Positions 23,130-35,930 of a stretch of 64,000 nucleotides of DNA are shown here, piece by piece. The notes beneath the pieces are model-generated. The model was not told where the DNA came from. It saw only the letters and a list, made by a program, of their open reading frames with translations, and searched no databases. The stretch lies in NCBI GenBank assembly GCA_021904315.1, contig CM038923.1, positions 11,724,038-11,788,037 on the forward strand, given 5' to 3'. Made by a program: the position numbers and the translations under genes. Each line of letters starts with the position of its first letter. The stretch's first letter is position 1. Origin of the DNA: Sphagnum magellanicum. Lineage: Eukaryota > Streptophyta > Sphagnopsida > Sphagnales > Sphagnaceae.

Positions 23130-23135
23130 AATAAA
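23130..23135 (+). terminator. Candidate poly(A) signal of PKS-b
   Basis: AATAAA lies 105 nt after the stop codon, in CTCTAATAAATCAATACC. The position is reasonable for a plant near-upstream element. No direct evidence of the cleavage site. Confidence 0.4.
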
Positions 23136-23399
23136 TCAATACCGTCTGAAACTCAAGCATCACATTGTAAAAATAATCCAAGTTCCAGACTACTAGTCTT
23201 GGGATCCGCGTTGCTTGGCACACTACCAGTGACGATCGAGTGACATGATATTAAGGTTGAAATATGAATACAGTTTTTCATTTGTTTCCTGAATCTTATG
23301 ATGTTATGAACACACAATTCCATGATCATTTAAAATTTCCATGTGATCACCGCCAAGTTCACCATTTGAATCTTTATTTAGTACCCTTTGAAAGTGAGG

Positions 23400-23940
23400 C
23401 TAAATGAGCATATAGAATTGATATTGAAAAATTAGTTTAACTATTAGAATATCGATTATATTTTTAAAAAATGATTGTATAATTTTTATTTATAAGAATA
23501 ACTAAAAATTGAAAATTCTTTGCCTTGCCATTATTTTTACGTCTTTCTCACGTATATTTGGAAATTTTTCTTTTCAAAATGAAACTAAATATGACCTTTC
23601 ACACTAAGAAAATGATCACAGATAAAAAATAAAATGAGCATAAAATTTAAATTTAAAGATTAATTTAATTATTAATTTAGATTCAATACTTATAAAATTA
23701 TTATAAAATTAAAAAGTATAAAAATAATTATTGAATTGATAAACCTCCACACATGTTACCATTATTTTTACTTCTTTCTCACATACACTTAGAAAGCTTT
23801 CATTTTGAAATAAAGTTAAATATAGTATTTTACATCACAATAATGATCATAATTAAAAATTAAAATGATTCTAAAAAATAAAATGAATATAAAAGTAGAT
23901 TTAAAGATTAATTTAATTTTATCACTACCTTTACCTTTAA
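23400..23940. repeat. Imperfect tandem repeat, about 231-bp period
   Basis: The phrase CCATTATTTTTACGTCTTTC at about 23528 recurs as CCATTATTTTTACTTCTTTC at about 23759. The following phrases (AAATATGACCTTTCACA against AAATATAGTATTTTACATCA, then AAAGATTAATTTAATT in both) keep the same order. About 2.5 degraded units are present, all very AT-rich. Confidence 0.7.
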
Positions 23941-26399
23941 ATTATTCACATTATTCATTTATTTTCACATAAAATGATAATGTCTTCACCTTTATACAAC
24001 TAATTCTCCTGTAAAGTGATCTTAAATATGACATTACATTTTCTACCATTGTAGATGTTTTAAATCAATAATTTAGCTAATTTATTCTTTTATTTCTTTA
24101 CATTGACATAGTAATCATAGATATCAAAAATGAAAGTGGGAAATAATGCAAATTGAATCAAAATATTTGGATTTCTTTTTTAAATGTGATTTTTAATTAT
24201 ATATTTTTTGAATTTAAATTATATAACCTTGGATTAATCCAAAGTTTTCTTCCCTCACCATGGGATTTTCAGTATTTACATAGAAGATAAAACTTTAATT
24301 TAATTTAATTTGCATGAACTCAATTAAAAATTTTCATCCATTACAATGATTTATGTACAATAATCAAGGTAATTTATTTCTTCCATAATTCTTCTTTAAT
24401 TTGGTCATAGTACTCAATTTTGTTAAGGTGTATGAAAATCCTATCATAATGTTAATTGTTTTTTGTATTTTTAATTTAATTTTTGCTTACCATATAATAA
24501 CACATTTATGGATGATTACGATGAAATTTAAAATTATATTAAAATCTAAAATATGGTACTTATAAAATATATTACATTTTTTCACTCATTCGTTTTTATG
24601 AGAATCAAAATATTTTTTATAAAAAACTGCAATAAAAATTGATTCCTTTTCATTTTGGGTGGTACACCTTAAAAGATTTTCACTACACATGTAGGCATTC
24701 AAATTTCAACTTATTTATGGGCAATGGTCAAAAAATATGGTAATTTAACGAAGGTAATTTCATTATATGGGAGTTTACTAAGGTAATCTAATCTTTTGCA
24801 CTATGTAGTAATTATTGTAATCAATTTTAGTTATTTATTAAAAATGGATCTCATGACTTAATTACTAGAATTATAGTAACTTAAGGTCTATTATAACTTT
24901 TTATTTCATTGCAATAAATTATTTAATTACTATGTGAATTATGATAATATATTCACTTAATTTCATTTCTTACAATGGTTTATTATCTAATTAGGGTAAT
25001 TTTATATTTACAGTTGTTTTTAAAATTGTAGTAATTGAATAAAAATAATGTTTCTTTGGTTTTGTTTTTTTCAAGTGGTGAAACCCATTCATTAATAATG
25101 GAAACTGATTTAAAACCTTGGTTTTTTTCTTTTGCTATGCAATCTCTTTCAAAGTGAATGCTTAAAATACCATTTAATCAAACCCTTGGACATCATATCC
25201 ATGACACTATATCATCTTTAGTAATGAAGTTATCAAACATTTGAGATTGAACAATGTAAGGGGCCATTTTCACCACCTATCCAATTCTACAAGTTGTGAT
25301 TCCTTGGTCCCAATGACAAATAATACAAAACAACCAAGCAATTGTAGGGGTCAAAACTCATTGGATTGAAACTTTATATCATTGGAAAGCTCTTGGAACT
25401 TAGATGTCTAAAATGGGTTTATATATAGTGTCAACATATAGTGGCTCAAGATTTTAACTCTTTTTTTGCTTTAAAAAATATAACAAACAAAAGTCAAATT
25501 ACTATTTCTAATATTTGTGCTTTTCAAATTAACGTCAATCTTGAGTTGTTAATGTATCAAGTATTTTGTGAAGTATGTTGGTGACATGGATAAAATATTG
25601 GTTATTTTTCAATGTCCTTTTTATCATTAAATTCATAGGACTTTTGTTTTTATGTTTTTGGTGCATTTTAATCTTTCACATGTTGTGTTATTTAAGCAAT
25701 TTAGTCCTTTTAAAAAATCATGATTTTTTGGTGGCCACTATTTTCATAGTATATAAAATTTGAAACTATGAAGATGTTTCTTATAATCCAAGCATCATTT
25801 TTGGACCCATAGACAAATATATTGTCATTGCTGGATTGGCATGGTGTCCATTGTTTAAAATTCAAATAATTGAATTTTTGTTGTCATTAATACAAGCACT
25901 AACCCTTGGTTTCAAATAACTCTTAAAAACTATTGACACATGTGATATAGAGTTGAGAATAATAATAGTTTCATCACACAATTATCATTAAAAGTGAATA
26001 GGAACAACCCAAGTTGAGGGGCTTAATCCCTTTAGATGCATTAGAAATTCATTGTAAATGTCCCATCAAATTGATATGAATTCTTTTGAGAAGTCATCAT
26101 TTTTTAATCATTTTGTTAGGCTTTGATTTTTTGCACATATCATACATCATCATCATTCCCCTCATTTATTAAACACAATGTGTATGTTGGTGTTGTTTTT
26201 TGGGAATTCTTGACAACATTGTCGTGTTTACTTAGCAATAAGCTTATTGAGACATGTATTTAAATGACACTCATGTATAAAATGATCACAAATTTGTTAA
26301 ATCTAGTGGCCACTAGGTGGAGTTTATCCCATCACTAAGTTGCCTAAAGTCCTAAATTTAAATTTTAATTAAATTTTCGTTTTCAGAAAATCAGCCAGA
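23941..26399. other. Very AT-rich intergenic DNA
   Basis: No gene, RNA or clear repeat is recognised. A short hydrophobic open frame at 25575-25763 is T-rich and likely fortuitous. Confidence 0.55.
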
Positions 26400-29300
26400 A
26401 GCAAACCATAGTCGCACACAAAAGAGGGATTGTCAAGGGGATTTGTGTCTCTACATTGACCAAGGCATCATCCATGACAAAAGCATTCTAAATTTGTTTT
26501 GGACCCTAGAATTGTGAAGCTTATGTATGTTGACAAATGAGCTGTGTGTTAGAGCTGACAATTCCAACCCACCATGCTGGCAAAAGCCTTGACAATGATT
26601 TGGTGCATGATTTTATAAGTGAGTAGAGAAATGTTGAAAATTCAAAAGTCATAAAAAGAAAAGCAGCAATTCAAAACATTTGCAAGACTTGTTACCAGCA
26701 TCTTGTTGTTGAACACAAACAACTTCACGCAGGTTCACAATGGGTAAGTGCAAACTCGATGGCAGTTGCAGGATCTCTGCAGGTGACAGCTGCCCATTAA
26801 CACCCTAGCCTCGACTACACTCTGCTCTTTTAGCTTATTTGTGGATTTGGATGACAGGTTTTCTTCTCCTGTGCAAAGCAAGTTGGCATCAGCGGACCAA
26901 ATTCATGAGCAAAAGGACCCAAGCCTTGTTTCATCCTCGTGGAATTATAACATCTCATATATTGATTGCTAATTGGCAAGTAAAAGAACACTGCATTGGA
27001 GCAACACCTCTACTGGTTGATAACCCAGAAGAAATGCAATCTGCAACCACCCTTCCCCTTTACCTGTAACAAGCCATGGGACTACAGTGGGTGCTGCACA
27101 GATTGGCCCCATGCACCCACTCTCCTTCAACTTCAATTTCTGATGTATTTGCCAGCAACATTGAAATTGAGTAGAACAACAATGTCTTTAACTCAATTCA
27201 AGCACCCCAGCAAAAGAAAAATATGAATCTTCTGACAGGTTCTGGAACTTGTTACACAATGGCAGAATTATCTGAGGTCAAACTTAGACTGATGGATGTC
27301 AGAAAGGACTTAATCCACCAGCAGATTGAGTTTACATGATTCCAAAACAGTAGTCTCGACTTGTCTCCACAAAGGCTACCACCACCACTGCCATGGCACT
27401 GACTCTCTGCAAGATATCAAGAATAATAACCACACTCATTTCCTCACTTCCATTTTGCCACAGGCAGCATTAAGAGGACCTGGTGATCATTCAGTTACAA
27501 CCACATTGCATCTAACCAGGCTTCACAATTCTATACTTAATGGTATGGCTCTATGGAGGTGGATCATTTGCACCATAGACACAAAAAACCTTTGCAGAGC
27601 CAAAAAGAAATCTCTATTTTTAACCAAATGTACATTGTGTGAAGAATATAGCACTCACAAGGAACTACGCGCTATATTATATACTATGCTGCATAAGGAC
27701 ACCACTATTGCACAAAATGGAGCAAGGGTGCAATAAGCTTAAATGCACGGTTGGCAACAGGCAGCTACTGAGGGTGTTCTGTTGATAGCAACAACCTGCA
27801 TTGCTGCTGGTGGTTTCATGGTGTTGCAGCACATACTATGCAAAAATTGGAAGAAAACAATGGGGTCTACAATCTTGACTTTATGTACAGATAAAAAAGC
27901 AAGGGAAAAGGCTTATTATTATGCAGGATGCAGTCTGCCTCAATTTGGGGTGGGTGAGGCAATCCACCACCCAAACTGCCACTGCAACTTGATTTCTGAT
28001 TGATCCTGTCTACACTCTAGAAGTTCCAATTTTGAAACATATAAACTTTGACTTTGCAGCTGGCTGGGTTATGCAATCAACTTGTAAATGAAGATAGTTG
28101 TATCTGAGCTTGAGCTATGTGATTGCAAAGAAAATAGCAGGTCAAATATGATGATGATCTATTGGGATCTGCACTTACAGTTGGAATTGCTGCACCACCA
28201 GATGGATGTTGGTTCAACAATTTAAAGCACTTTCACCACTGAAATTTTGCCAAAACAAATGGTCATTCCTTGCTTCAGAACACCTCCCTCACCATATGAG
28301 GGTTAAAGACATCCAATGTATGTTGTCAATGTTGTACAAATGAAATTGCCTAAAGACTAAACTGAGTTTCACCTTATAAACACAAAAGCCACAGTTGTGT
28401 GGCAAATATTTCCTAACTGGAATGCTAAACCTTAGTGATCAATGTGTCATTTCTCTGTCCACATTGAAAAATCCCTTGTCAAATTCCAGTTGGGGCTTGC
28501 TAGCTGGTTTGGTTTTGCAATAAAAAAGATAAGTACTCAAGGTTCCCCTCAAAGAAGTGTGAAAAATCTCCCTGGCTTATAATTCCTGCTTTCTTTTGCA
28601 TCCATTTTGTCAAACAACAATGGATCTGCAGCAAAAACCCAGATCCATTTGGTGAGCCCATCAATCTGCATATTCCTGATTCAGCAAGGAACAACTCCAT
28701 TCTAAGAGAAGCTTGTTGAAGAGCTAATGCTGTAGGATGATGATCAACAGCAGGTTGAGCTCAAGGCCTAATGTATGAAGACTACACTAAGCCCAGGTTA
28801 TAATCAGCTAACAACTTGGATTTTCTCCCAGAATAAACTGTCCTGCCACCAACACAGAATATAGGCAACAGAAAACCTCCAGCTAAATACCAGTGGCATA
28901 AATCAACCAATGAAGACTTTCAGCCCAACTGCTCCATGTGGCTTTGCAATGGCCCCCAAAAAGACTCTACTCAAATTCTGTGATTGTTGTGTCCTTCTAG
29001 CCAAACATCCTATGTCCAGTTTGGAGTGAATCTGGCCATAGAAGAGAGAGCAAGAGGTAGAGATATAGACCTGCTGATCAGTGATGGAAGGAATGACTTC
29101 AAGGAAGTTACTTCATGGCTCAGCTTCATCCAATAGCCCATCTCCATCTGCAACACAAAACTTGAAGGTGGCCTCAATAGCCTCTTTGAACTTTTCATAT
29201 TTTGCTACAAAGGCAACCCCTGCAGCATACTGTCCTACCTCCCCATCACAATTCACTCCACCTGGTCAGAAATGTCTACTTCCCCCATCAGAAAAGGAGC

Positions 29301-31439
29301 ACTGAAACATCAACTAGTGTTGATACACATCACATAATCTGGAACAATTAAGCAAAAGATGCAAAGGATAAGGCACCTGGCTGAAGTTGACAGAACCTTG
29401 GTTTGAACAATTGAAGTAAGAGAAGGCCCCTAGAAGGGCACAATCAGGTAGGTCTAGCATGCTTATAAAATCCTGGTAAGTGAGAATGCCCCTGCATATA
29501 CCACAATGCAGATTGTCACTCTATAAAAGGCAAATTGGCAACCTGTGATGCCATGCTTCTGAATTGGTCTCTAACAATTGTATAAAGTATATTTGTGATC
29601 TCACAGACAATAGTACATGCAAATATAATCAATTCACTCATTTCTCAACTAACAAATTCCCTGAAACCTCACTCGTTCCCATAACCTCAAATAACAATCT
29701 TAACCTTTTTGTTGGATCCATGGCCATAAACTTGTGCAACCAGTGTTTTACAATCTTGCATTGCAGTTGATACAGCTCCTCAAACTTCCCAAATTCTAAA
29801 ATAGCAGCTTTGCTGTCAAGCTTCAACTTAAATGCCTCCATCACCAATGCAGCATCCTCATAAGTATGTTGAGTCATGGATATGCTGAGCATTCATGCCC
29901 GGGTAACACATACCCTTTCTACAATTGCTTAGGGATTTTTCTGTTCTGCTTGTGTCAGATGTATAGTGGGCAAGTACTCCACCTAATGAAGTAATCCATA
30001 TTACAACTAAAATCCACTACACAATTAACATGGGCTCACAAAACACATAAAAGTGGTTTGGAGCACAACGTCAACTGACACATCCTCTACACTTCCATCA
30101 GCTACAAATGAACATAAACCTATGATTTGGGGAGCAAGATTCACACAGTTTGTATTGAACAGGAAGCACAGATCTGCACAGGGCAGGAAACAATTAATGA
30201 ACTCTATCAGCTCTACAGCATGCTTCTTAGAAACCCTAAAATGCCTCTTCCAAGAAATACATCGGAAAAGGAAGGGTTACAATGCAAGGACCTTACTGAC
30301 ATGAAGGTATAGAACTGTGTCATGGGACGGAAAAGGAGCCAGTACACAAAAGGGCCTTCTACAACCTAGGAAGGATCAATGTGCACATGCAGGTAGCATA
30401 TCAACATAGGTTGCACCACATAACCAGGAGTGAAAGCTCCTACTTTGAACAAAACCAAGGCTCTCCTGTTTGCTGTAGTTGCTTTCGGAAAAATCATCAC
30501 ATATGGCTCCAGTCATTGTACATGGCTTTCCACTTGATCAACCCTAAAATTCAATTGAAGAGAAATCAGATGCAAATTGGTGCACAAGGTATTGAACATC
30601 TGTTCCTCACTTCATCATTTGTGACCATGATGTTGCAGAAAAAACAGTTTTGAAAAAGACAGACTCAAAAAAGACATCTTTCTATTCTGCATGTTAGTCG
30701 TCAAGCAAGCCATGTTGTAGGATCTTTGGTAGTAGAGTTTAGTTTTCTTGGTCACTCTTCCTCTTTTCAGAGCTTTTATTATCCTCATTTGATGAATGGG
30801 TGTAGTCTTCTCATTTAAAGAGCCTGGCTGGCCTGCCAGTTTACTGGCAATATTTGCCAGACTGATTTCAAATCTTCACCCAAGTTCCATAATTAATCAA
30901 CCCAAATGATATATCCAGCAAGCAGTTCATCTGATTCCCCTTACTGATCCTCACAACACCACAGGGTCTGCTCTATCTGCTCTGTTGGACAACTATCAAC
31001 TTTTCAAGGTGCCCACAAAGTGTCCACACCAGGCAAGAACATTTGTTGCCACTATGTAAGCAAAAGTTGGCAGCAACCAAACTTTTGGCCCACAGATCCA
31101 ACCTCAGTGAAGTGGAAAAACTCAATTAGAGCTTTAGTGAGACAGATAAATCTGGTTCCACATTCCATACTCACACATAACTTCTCATTTCAAGTGTGCG
31201 AGTTGGTCTTTTTACTTCAGATGTCTTTAAAACAGAAAAGCACAATACCTTTATGTGTCATAAACTCCTACAAAACCCAGATGATAGCCAAATAAAGGAA
31301 AACCAACATTTTGACATGTATTTGCTCACCAGATATGACCATACTTCAGGGTTGAACCATATAACTAAGCTCTAAGTTCACAACATGGGATCTACTCTTA
31401 CCAATGAACTGGACAGTAAAACAAGCAGTTAGCTGAATC
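26400..31439. other. Less AT-rich island with possible degraded exons, gene not identified
   Basis: Composition changes near 26.4 kb to a more balanced sequence that resembles intron and exon DNA of a decayed gene rather than the AT-rich flanks. On the minus strand three stretches look like possible exon remnants: about 29305-29110 (reading VAKYEKFKEAIEATFKF), about 28690-28550 (reading DGLTKWIWVFAADPLLFDKM) and the open frame 29892-29638 (reading FGKFEELYQLQCKIVKHWL). I do not recognise the family, and these may be chance frames. The long plus-strand open frames at 27326-27736 and 27743-28003 match nothing I know. Confidence 0.35.
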
Positions 31440-32805
31440 TCAGAGCTTGGAGGCAGGCTTTGCTGGCTTTCAGGAGCAACCAGCAATGAAGTCTTGCATT
31501 ACAGCAAAACTTTCTGGCTTCATTCTATCATAACACTCATGTTTCCTTTCCTGAAAAGAAGATAATCAATCATGCCCACTTTAGCACAAAAGATATTGAT
31601 GCTAGGGCACTGCAGCATCCACAAGTTCTTCATGGTACTTTAGACAACAGCTCAATTTTGGCTCCCAGTGTCTGGAATGTTGTGAGATGTTTGTTGCTAC
31701 TGATGACTTGAGGGCTCCCATTCAGAATCAAGAAACCCCATGGCTGGATAGCTGAAAAAAAACTGGTTATGCTACCCCATTGCAAATTGAGGAAAAGTTA
31801 TGGGAATGCTGCAAACATGATCAGATCCCAAAGGTCCACAGGTCAGACCATAACATGGACATTCCAAAGATAGCCCACAATTTAACTACTGTGGTCTAGA
31901 TTGAAAACACACTTAGCATGTGTATCGATGAACTTGGCAGTAGTACTTGCAACAAGGATATCAGGTTAGTGCAATCTCAAATCCTGCTGTAATGCAAAGT
32001 TGATGGCACCAATGATGGGTTTCCTACACCACTCTATTTGTGCAACTGGGTCCTTATCTTCATTTTTTACATCCCCCTTGAAGACTGCTGTTGCTGCTGT
32101 CAGATCCTGCCATCATCAACCATATTGCTGTCAAAATTCTCCATCTCCTGTTGAAGTACTTGCCAATTCATCCCATGGTTCAACCAGCACCCCCACAAAA
32201 CCCTGACAAATTCATGCTCTATTGAGCTTATCAAAATCGAAGTATACAAGTTTACTGCAACCAAATCGATTTCAAGAATAAAAATCATGCTCATTTTATG
32301 TCCAGATGCAAGACCTTGAAAAATTCAGCCAAGGAAAACAGTGTCCTGAGGTAATGAACCAAGTCACGTACCTCAACCTCATTATGCAACTCTTATATGA
32401 GAACTTAGGTGAGAAAGAAGAATCCACAATAACAAGATGTGCAGGCAAACTTGGAAGCTAACATAAACCCTAAAAGTTTCACTGAAATTGAAAACAAGAG
32501 TGCTGAGAGAGAACCACTCCATCAGCAAAAGCTCACCCTGCTCCTGTGAGAATTATGTCTTTGATGGCAGGCCTCTCATCCAATTCCTAGAAAAGCTCTG
32601 CCAGCCTGATGAGCATATCTCTGGTGAAGGCATTGAGAGCTTTTGGTCTGTTGAGAGTGATAACAGCAATTCCACTGCTGCATACTTCAAGCAGTATTTG
32701 ACTCTCACTCTGTCTTTTCTGCCATGGCATTGACATACTCCTTCTCCCTCTCTGCATCACCAGTTCAAATCCTCCAGATATCTCAATTCCCAACTTTCTG
32801 ATCAC
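31440..32805 (-). pseudogene. Peroxisomal enoyl-CoA hydratase/isomerase (crotonase family) pseudogene
   Basis: Four collinear minus-strand blocks match the plant ECHIA-type crotonase. Block 1 (about 32740-32537) reads GIAVITLNRPKALNAFTRDM, then a TAG at 32589-32587 where Gln is expected, then ELDERPAIKDIILTGAG before a GTGAGC donor. Block 2 (about 32140-31913) reads LTAATAVFKGDVKNEDKDPV and CRKPIIGAIN, then a frameshift inside the ITAGFEIAL motif with a stop, then DILVAS and AKFIDTHAK. Block 3 (about 31690-31640) is a remnant of the FGIFPSWG region with two stops. Block 4 (31550-31440) gives the C-terminus, ending in SKL, the type 1 peroxisomal import signal, with a stop in the middle (IAGCS, TGA, KPAKPASKL). 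About 70 residues between blocks 3 and 4 are missing. The remaining introns show this is not a retrocopy. The parent enzyme acts in peroxisomal beta-oxidation-type metabolism. Confidence 0.85.
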
Positions 32806-34617
32806 CTCTCATTAATGGATGACATCAAAAAGCCCAGAGAGCACACAGAAAGAAATCCCACAGAAATCCAAGAGTCTAAAGCTATATAGTTTGCCCCCAC
32901 AAATTTTGTGCTCCAGTTGTCTAACACAAACTCATATCCAAGAAACCAACTGCCTTATTGTCAATGTTGAGGTATGTGAGACTGGTCCCCCAGAATTACC
33001 AGATCTCTTTACAATCCAGCTTCTTACCGACCACCTTCACAGAAACCAAAGTTCTCTTTTCATCTGCTAAGAGAGATGCTGAGCACAGGCTGCTCGAAGG
33101 ACCTGCAAATGCTTCATGATGACTTCCCCAATGGGTGTCACCTGCATCTCATCTCAAATGGGGGGGGGAGGACCTTGGGTCCATAATTTTAATGCACGAG
33201 GTTTTTGGGCTATTAACAAACACTATTGTTGTATTTAGACCATAGACAGATTAAGGCTGACCTAATTTCCCATTTTGGGTTTGGGTCTTACCAACAATTT
33301 CCATCTCCCTCACAAAGAGACCTTGATGATCGTCTTGCAACAACTTTATGAAGTGGACAAATTCCCCAAATAAATCACTGATCTCCAACAAGAAAGAAAA
33401 CCATGGTTGGGGCAGGAAGGGTAGAAGAAGAAAAAATAAGAGGAGTGCAAAGGGCTCAGTAACTGCATAGTTACCAAGTTGACCTTTGTTTCATGTCAAA
33501 CCACAATGACTTCCAGAGGCAAGTCAAAGCAAATGAGAGACAGTATGGAGAGACTCTACTTGAGGTTCAGGGCAAGGGATTTTGCAATTGGAGCCAACTG
33601 ATTTGCAAACCATCAACAGAAGATGACGACTGCTGGAAACAAACTACTGTTTGCTGGCTGCTCTGCTTTTGCTGCATGATGCATCAGTTGAGACAAGTGA
33701 CCAAACTCACAGGCAAGGGATGATGATTCTTGTGGCTGTGACCCAAATAATGGACCAAGAAGATTAAAGTGGCAACCAATTACAACACTTCTAAAGCCTG
33801 GCCCCCAGAAAGTTTGGTATTTTCTAGCATCAAAGCTCCATTCACCAGCATGGCATTTTGTGCAAGAAGCTGTTGCAGTTCATGCAGCACTACTGGGAAA
33901 GACTCCAGAAATTTTTCCAGCTTGCTTCATGTTTGGAGCAAATTGATCAATCAGTGTAGATGAGTTTCCACATTGCAGCCTGCTCAATTACTCCATCAGC
34001 CACTATCAAAATCCTAACAGTTCAATTTTCAGGCATACAGAGGCTCATCAGAAATTTCTCCTACAAATCCTTAGTATAGAGGAATACAGTAACCAGAAGG
34101 GCTCAAGGGATTGAGGTTTAGAAAGCATGGTAACATACCCAGTCTTGGTGAACAGTATGCCCATGAGGCAGATGAAATGAAGTTGGAACCTTCTTTGCAA
34201 ATCAGTGATATCAACAGCTTTGGGAGCTGTCAGTCTGTGGCACACACCCCTGGTGGACTCGTCACTGAAGGTCAAATCATCATTCTCCAAAGATTGTGTG
34301 TGTTGCAAGTGTAGTAATTCCTGAGAATGCAGAATCACCCGCTCTTCAGCTGGTAGTACAGGCAACTGACTGACATGTTATTGATTCTGCAGAAACACAA
34401 AATGATGGCCATGAGTTTAGCATAGTTAAAGATCTACAAAAGTGTGGAATTGATAAGAGGTGGTGAAAAGGAGGAGAGCTTTGGTAATATGGCCAATCCA
34501 GGATTGTTTCAAGTGAAATAGACCTCCAACCCTTCAAGACTATCATCCAGCAAGAGTCCTTGAGATTCCCAATCAATATTGGAGCAGATTCTCAGCCCTT
34601 CTAATCACAACACCTCT
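32806..34617. other. Sequence between two pseudogenes, no certain gene
   Basis: The region holds a minus-strand open frame at 34365-34048 with no recognised family, and a coiled-coil-like minus-strand reading around 33920-33800 (KLEKFLESFPVVLHELQQLL). Either could be 3' exons or untranslated remnants of the adjacent tafazzin-like gene or of another gene. A short G-run lies near 33161-33170. Confidence 0.35.
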
Positions 34618-35930
34618 TTACTCCACTGTGGCCATTTCTTCAGATCTTTGTGTCAGACCCAGCTCATCAAGCTCTGTTTTGATAACCCACATCTGTTCAG
34701 CCACCCACACAGTTATAGCATCATAAAGGGCTTCCTTTAAAAGGCACTCTCTTGAACTCTGATTGATGATATCATCCAATTCAATGGGATCACCCACCAG
34801 TACAGTTACGTGGAGCATACAAAAGACTTAGGTTAACTGGAGACATTCACTTAACAGCAGCTAGAATAGTACTAGTAGTAATGCCAGTGATTGTGCCTGC
34901 AGCACAGGTATAAAAGTCATTTTAGGGGTTGAAAAGGAAATCCAGGGATTAGTGTAGGGTCCAGGGCCTTGACTGAGACTCACTTGCAGATCAGCTAACT
35001 GCAATTCATTCCAGTAATCACTAGGTCATAAACGAAAAGGAAATCACTAAAACAAAAGAACAGAATAATCCAAAATTGACATCACTGCACTTCCACCCAG
35101 AGTTAGCTTAGAAACCATTTTCAAATTCATTAACATCTGCTCCACACTGTAACCACAGAAGTTACTACTTCGTTTTACTGGTATACTCAATATACTCAGA
35201 ATGAACAAGAGAGTAGACAGGCAGTGGGACAAACTCCTAAAAGATTTAGGTCTACAGAGCCTACTTGTGGATGGAGGGAAAGTTGCTGCCTATCAGCATC
35301 ATCTCTTGCATGCCTGTGTGAATAAAGGAATGACCACAGGTATCTTCTCCACATCTGTGACAAGCCTGGGAGAAGCAATCGGCGAGAACAGAACCCAAGC
35401 ATAAGAAAATCATTGATACTTTAGAATACTGCAACCTACAGCACTAACTAAACCCGGAACCTAAAATTTCAGACCCTTCTTGTGAATAAATCAGATCAAC
35501 AACTCGCTCATTGACATTGACTGCTATTGTGGAGTCCAATTCACACTCTTCTATGGCTCATTAGTATTACTAGAAGGTTGTAATCCACTGTGAAAGATAC
35601 TCATCTTTGATAAGGAAATTGCTCATGGAGAACACTACTCTTGCAAAATAGCAGCCCTTCAATGCCTTTCCAGAAAGACACCTGCCAATTCCTTGTTTAA
35701 TGGTGCCAATTGATGGTTTTTCCATTATCTCGAGAGCAACATCCCTCTGAAAACATGTGCACCCAATCAGCTTTGACAAAGCTATGTCTATTCCCTGCAT
35801 TATCAGGTCAACCCTCTTTTCATCTAGACACATTGACAATACACTCACATGGGTAGAGATACAACACCCAACACTTAATCAGAAACAGAAGCGAAACTCC
35901 AATGGAGAGATCTCATGGTTTCTTCACGCA
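34618..35930 (-). pseudogene. Tafazzin-like phospholipid acyltransferase pseudogene
   Basis: Minus-strand blocks in gene order match the plant tafazzin-type 1-acylglycerol-phosphate acyltransferase, which remodels cardiolipin in mitochondria. About 35905-35870 is a weak match to the NLRWTLCATDRCF region. At 35830-35682, QGIDIALSKL is followed by a shifted frame with WVHMFSEGCCSRDNGKT, then back to IGTIKQGIGR; the FPEG motif is FSEG and two compensating frameshifts are present. At 35365-35265 LVTDVEKIPVVIP is followed, after a 1-nt deletion, by HTGMQEMMLIGSNFPSIHK and a GTAGGC donor. At about 34808-34618 VTVLVGDPIELDDI runs to the stop; its acceptor AG is not evident. N-terminal exons with the HX4D motif were not found. 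Retained introns mean it was a normal gene copy that decayed. Confidence 0.8.

Noticed and set aside
22737..23243. 168-codon open frame overlapping PKS-b
   Set aside because: It is in another frame of PKS-b exon 2 and runs into its 3' untranslated region, with no homology.
27326..28003. Two consecutive plus-strand open frames of 136 and 86 codons
   Set aside because: No family resemblance, unusual His/Thr/Cys-rich composition, and recognisable genes nearby are on the other strand. They may be frames of decayed DNA.
35570..35848. 92-codon minus-strand open frame as an intact protein
   Set aside because: Parts of the tafazzin-like match lie in a different frame within it, so the open frame is the product of compensating frameshifts in a pseudogene.
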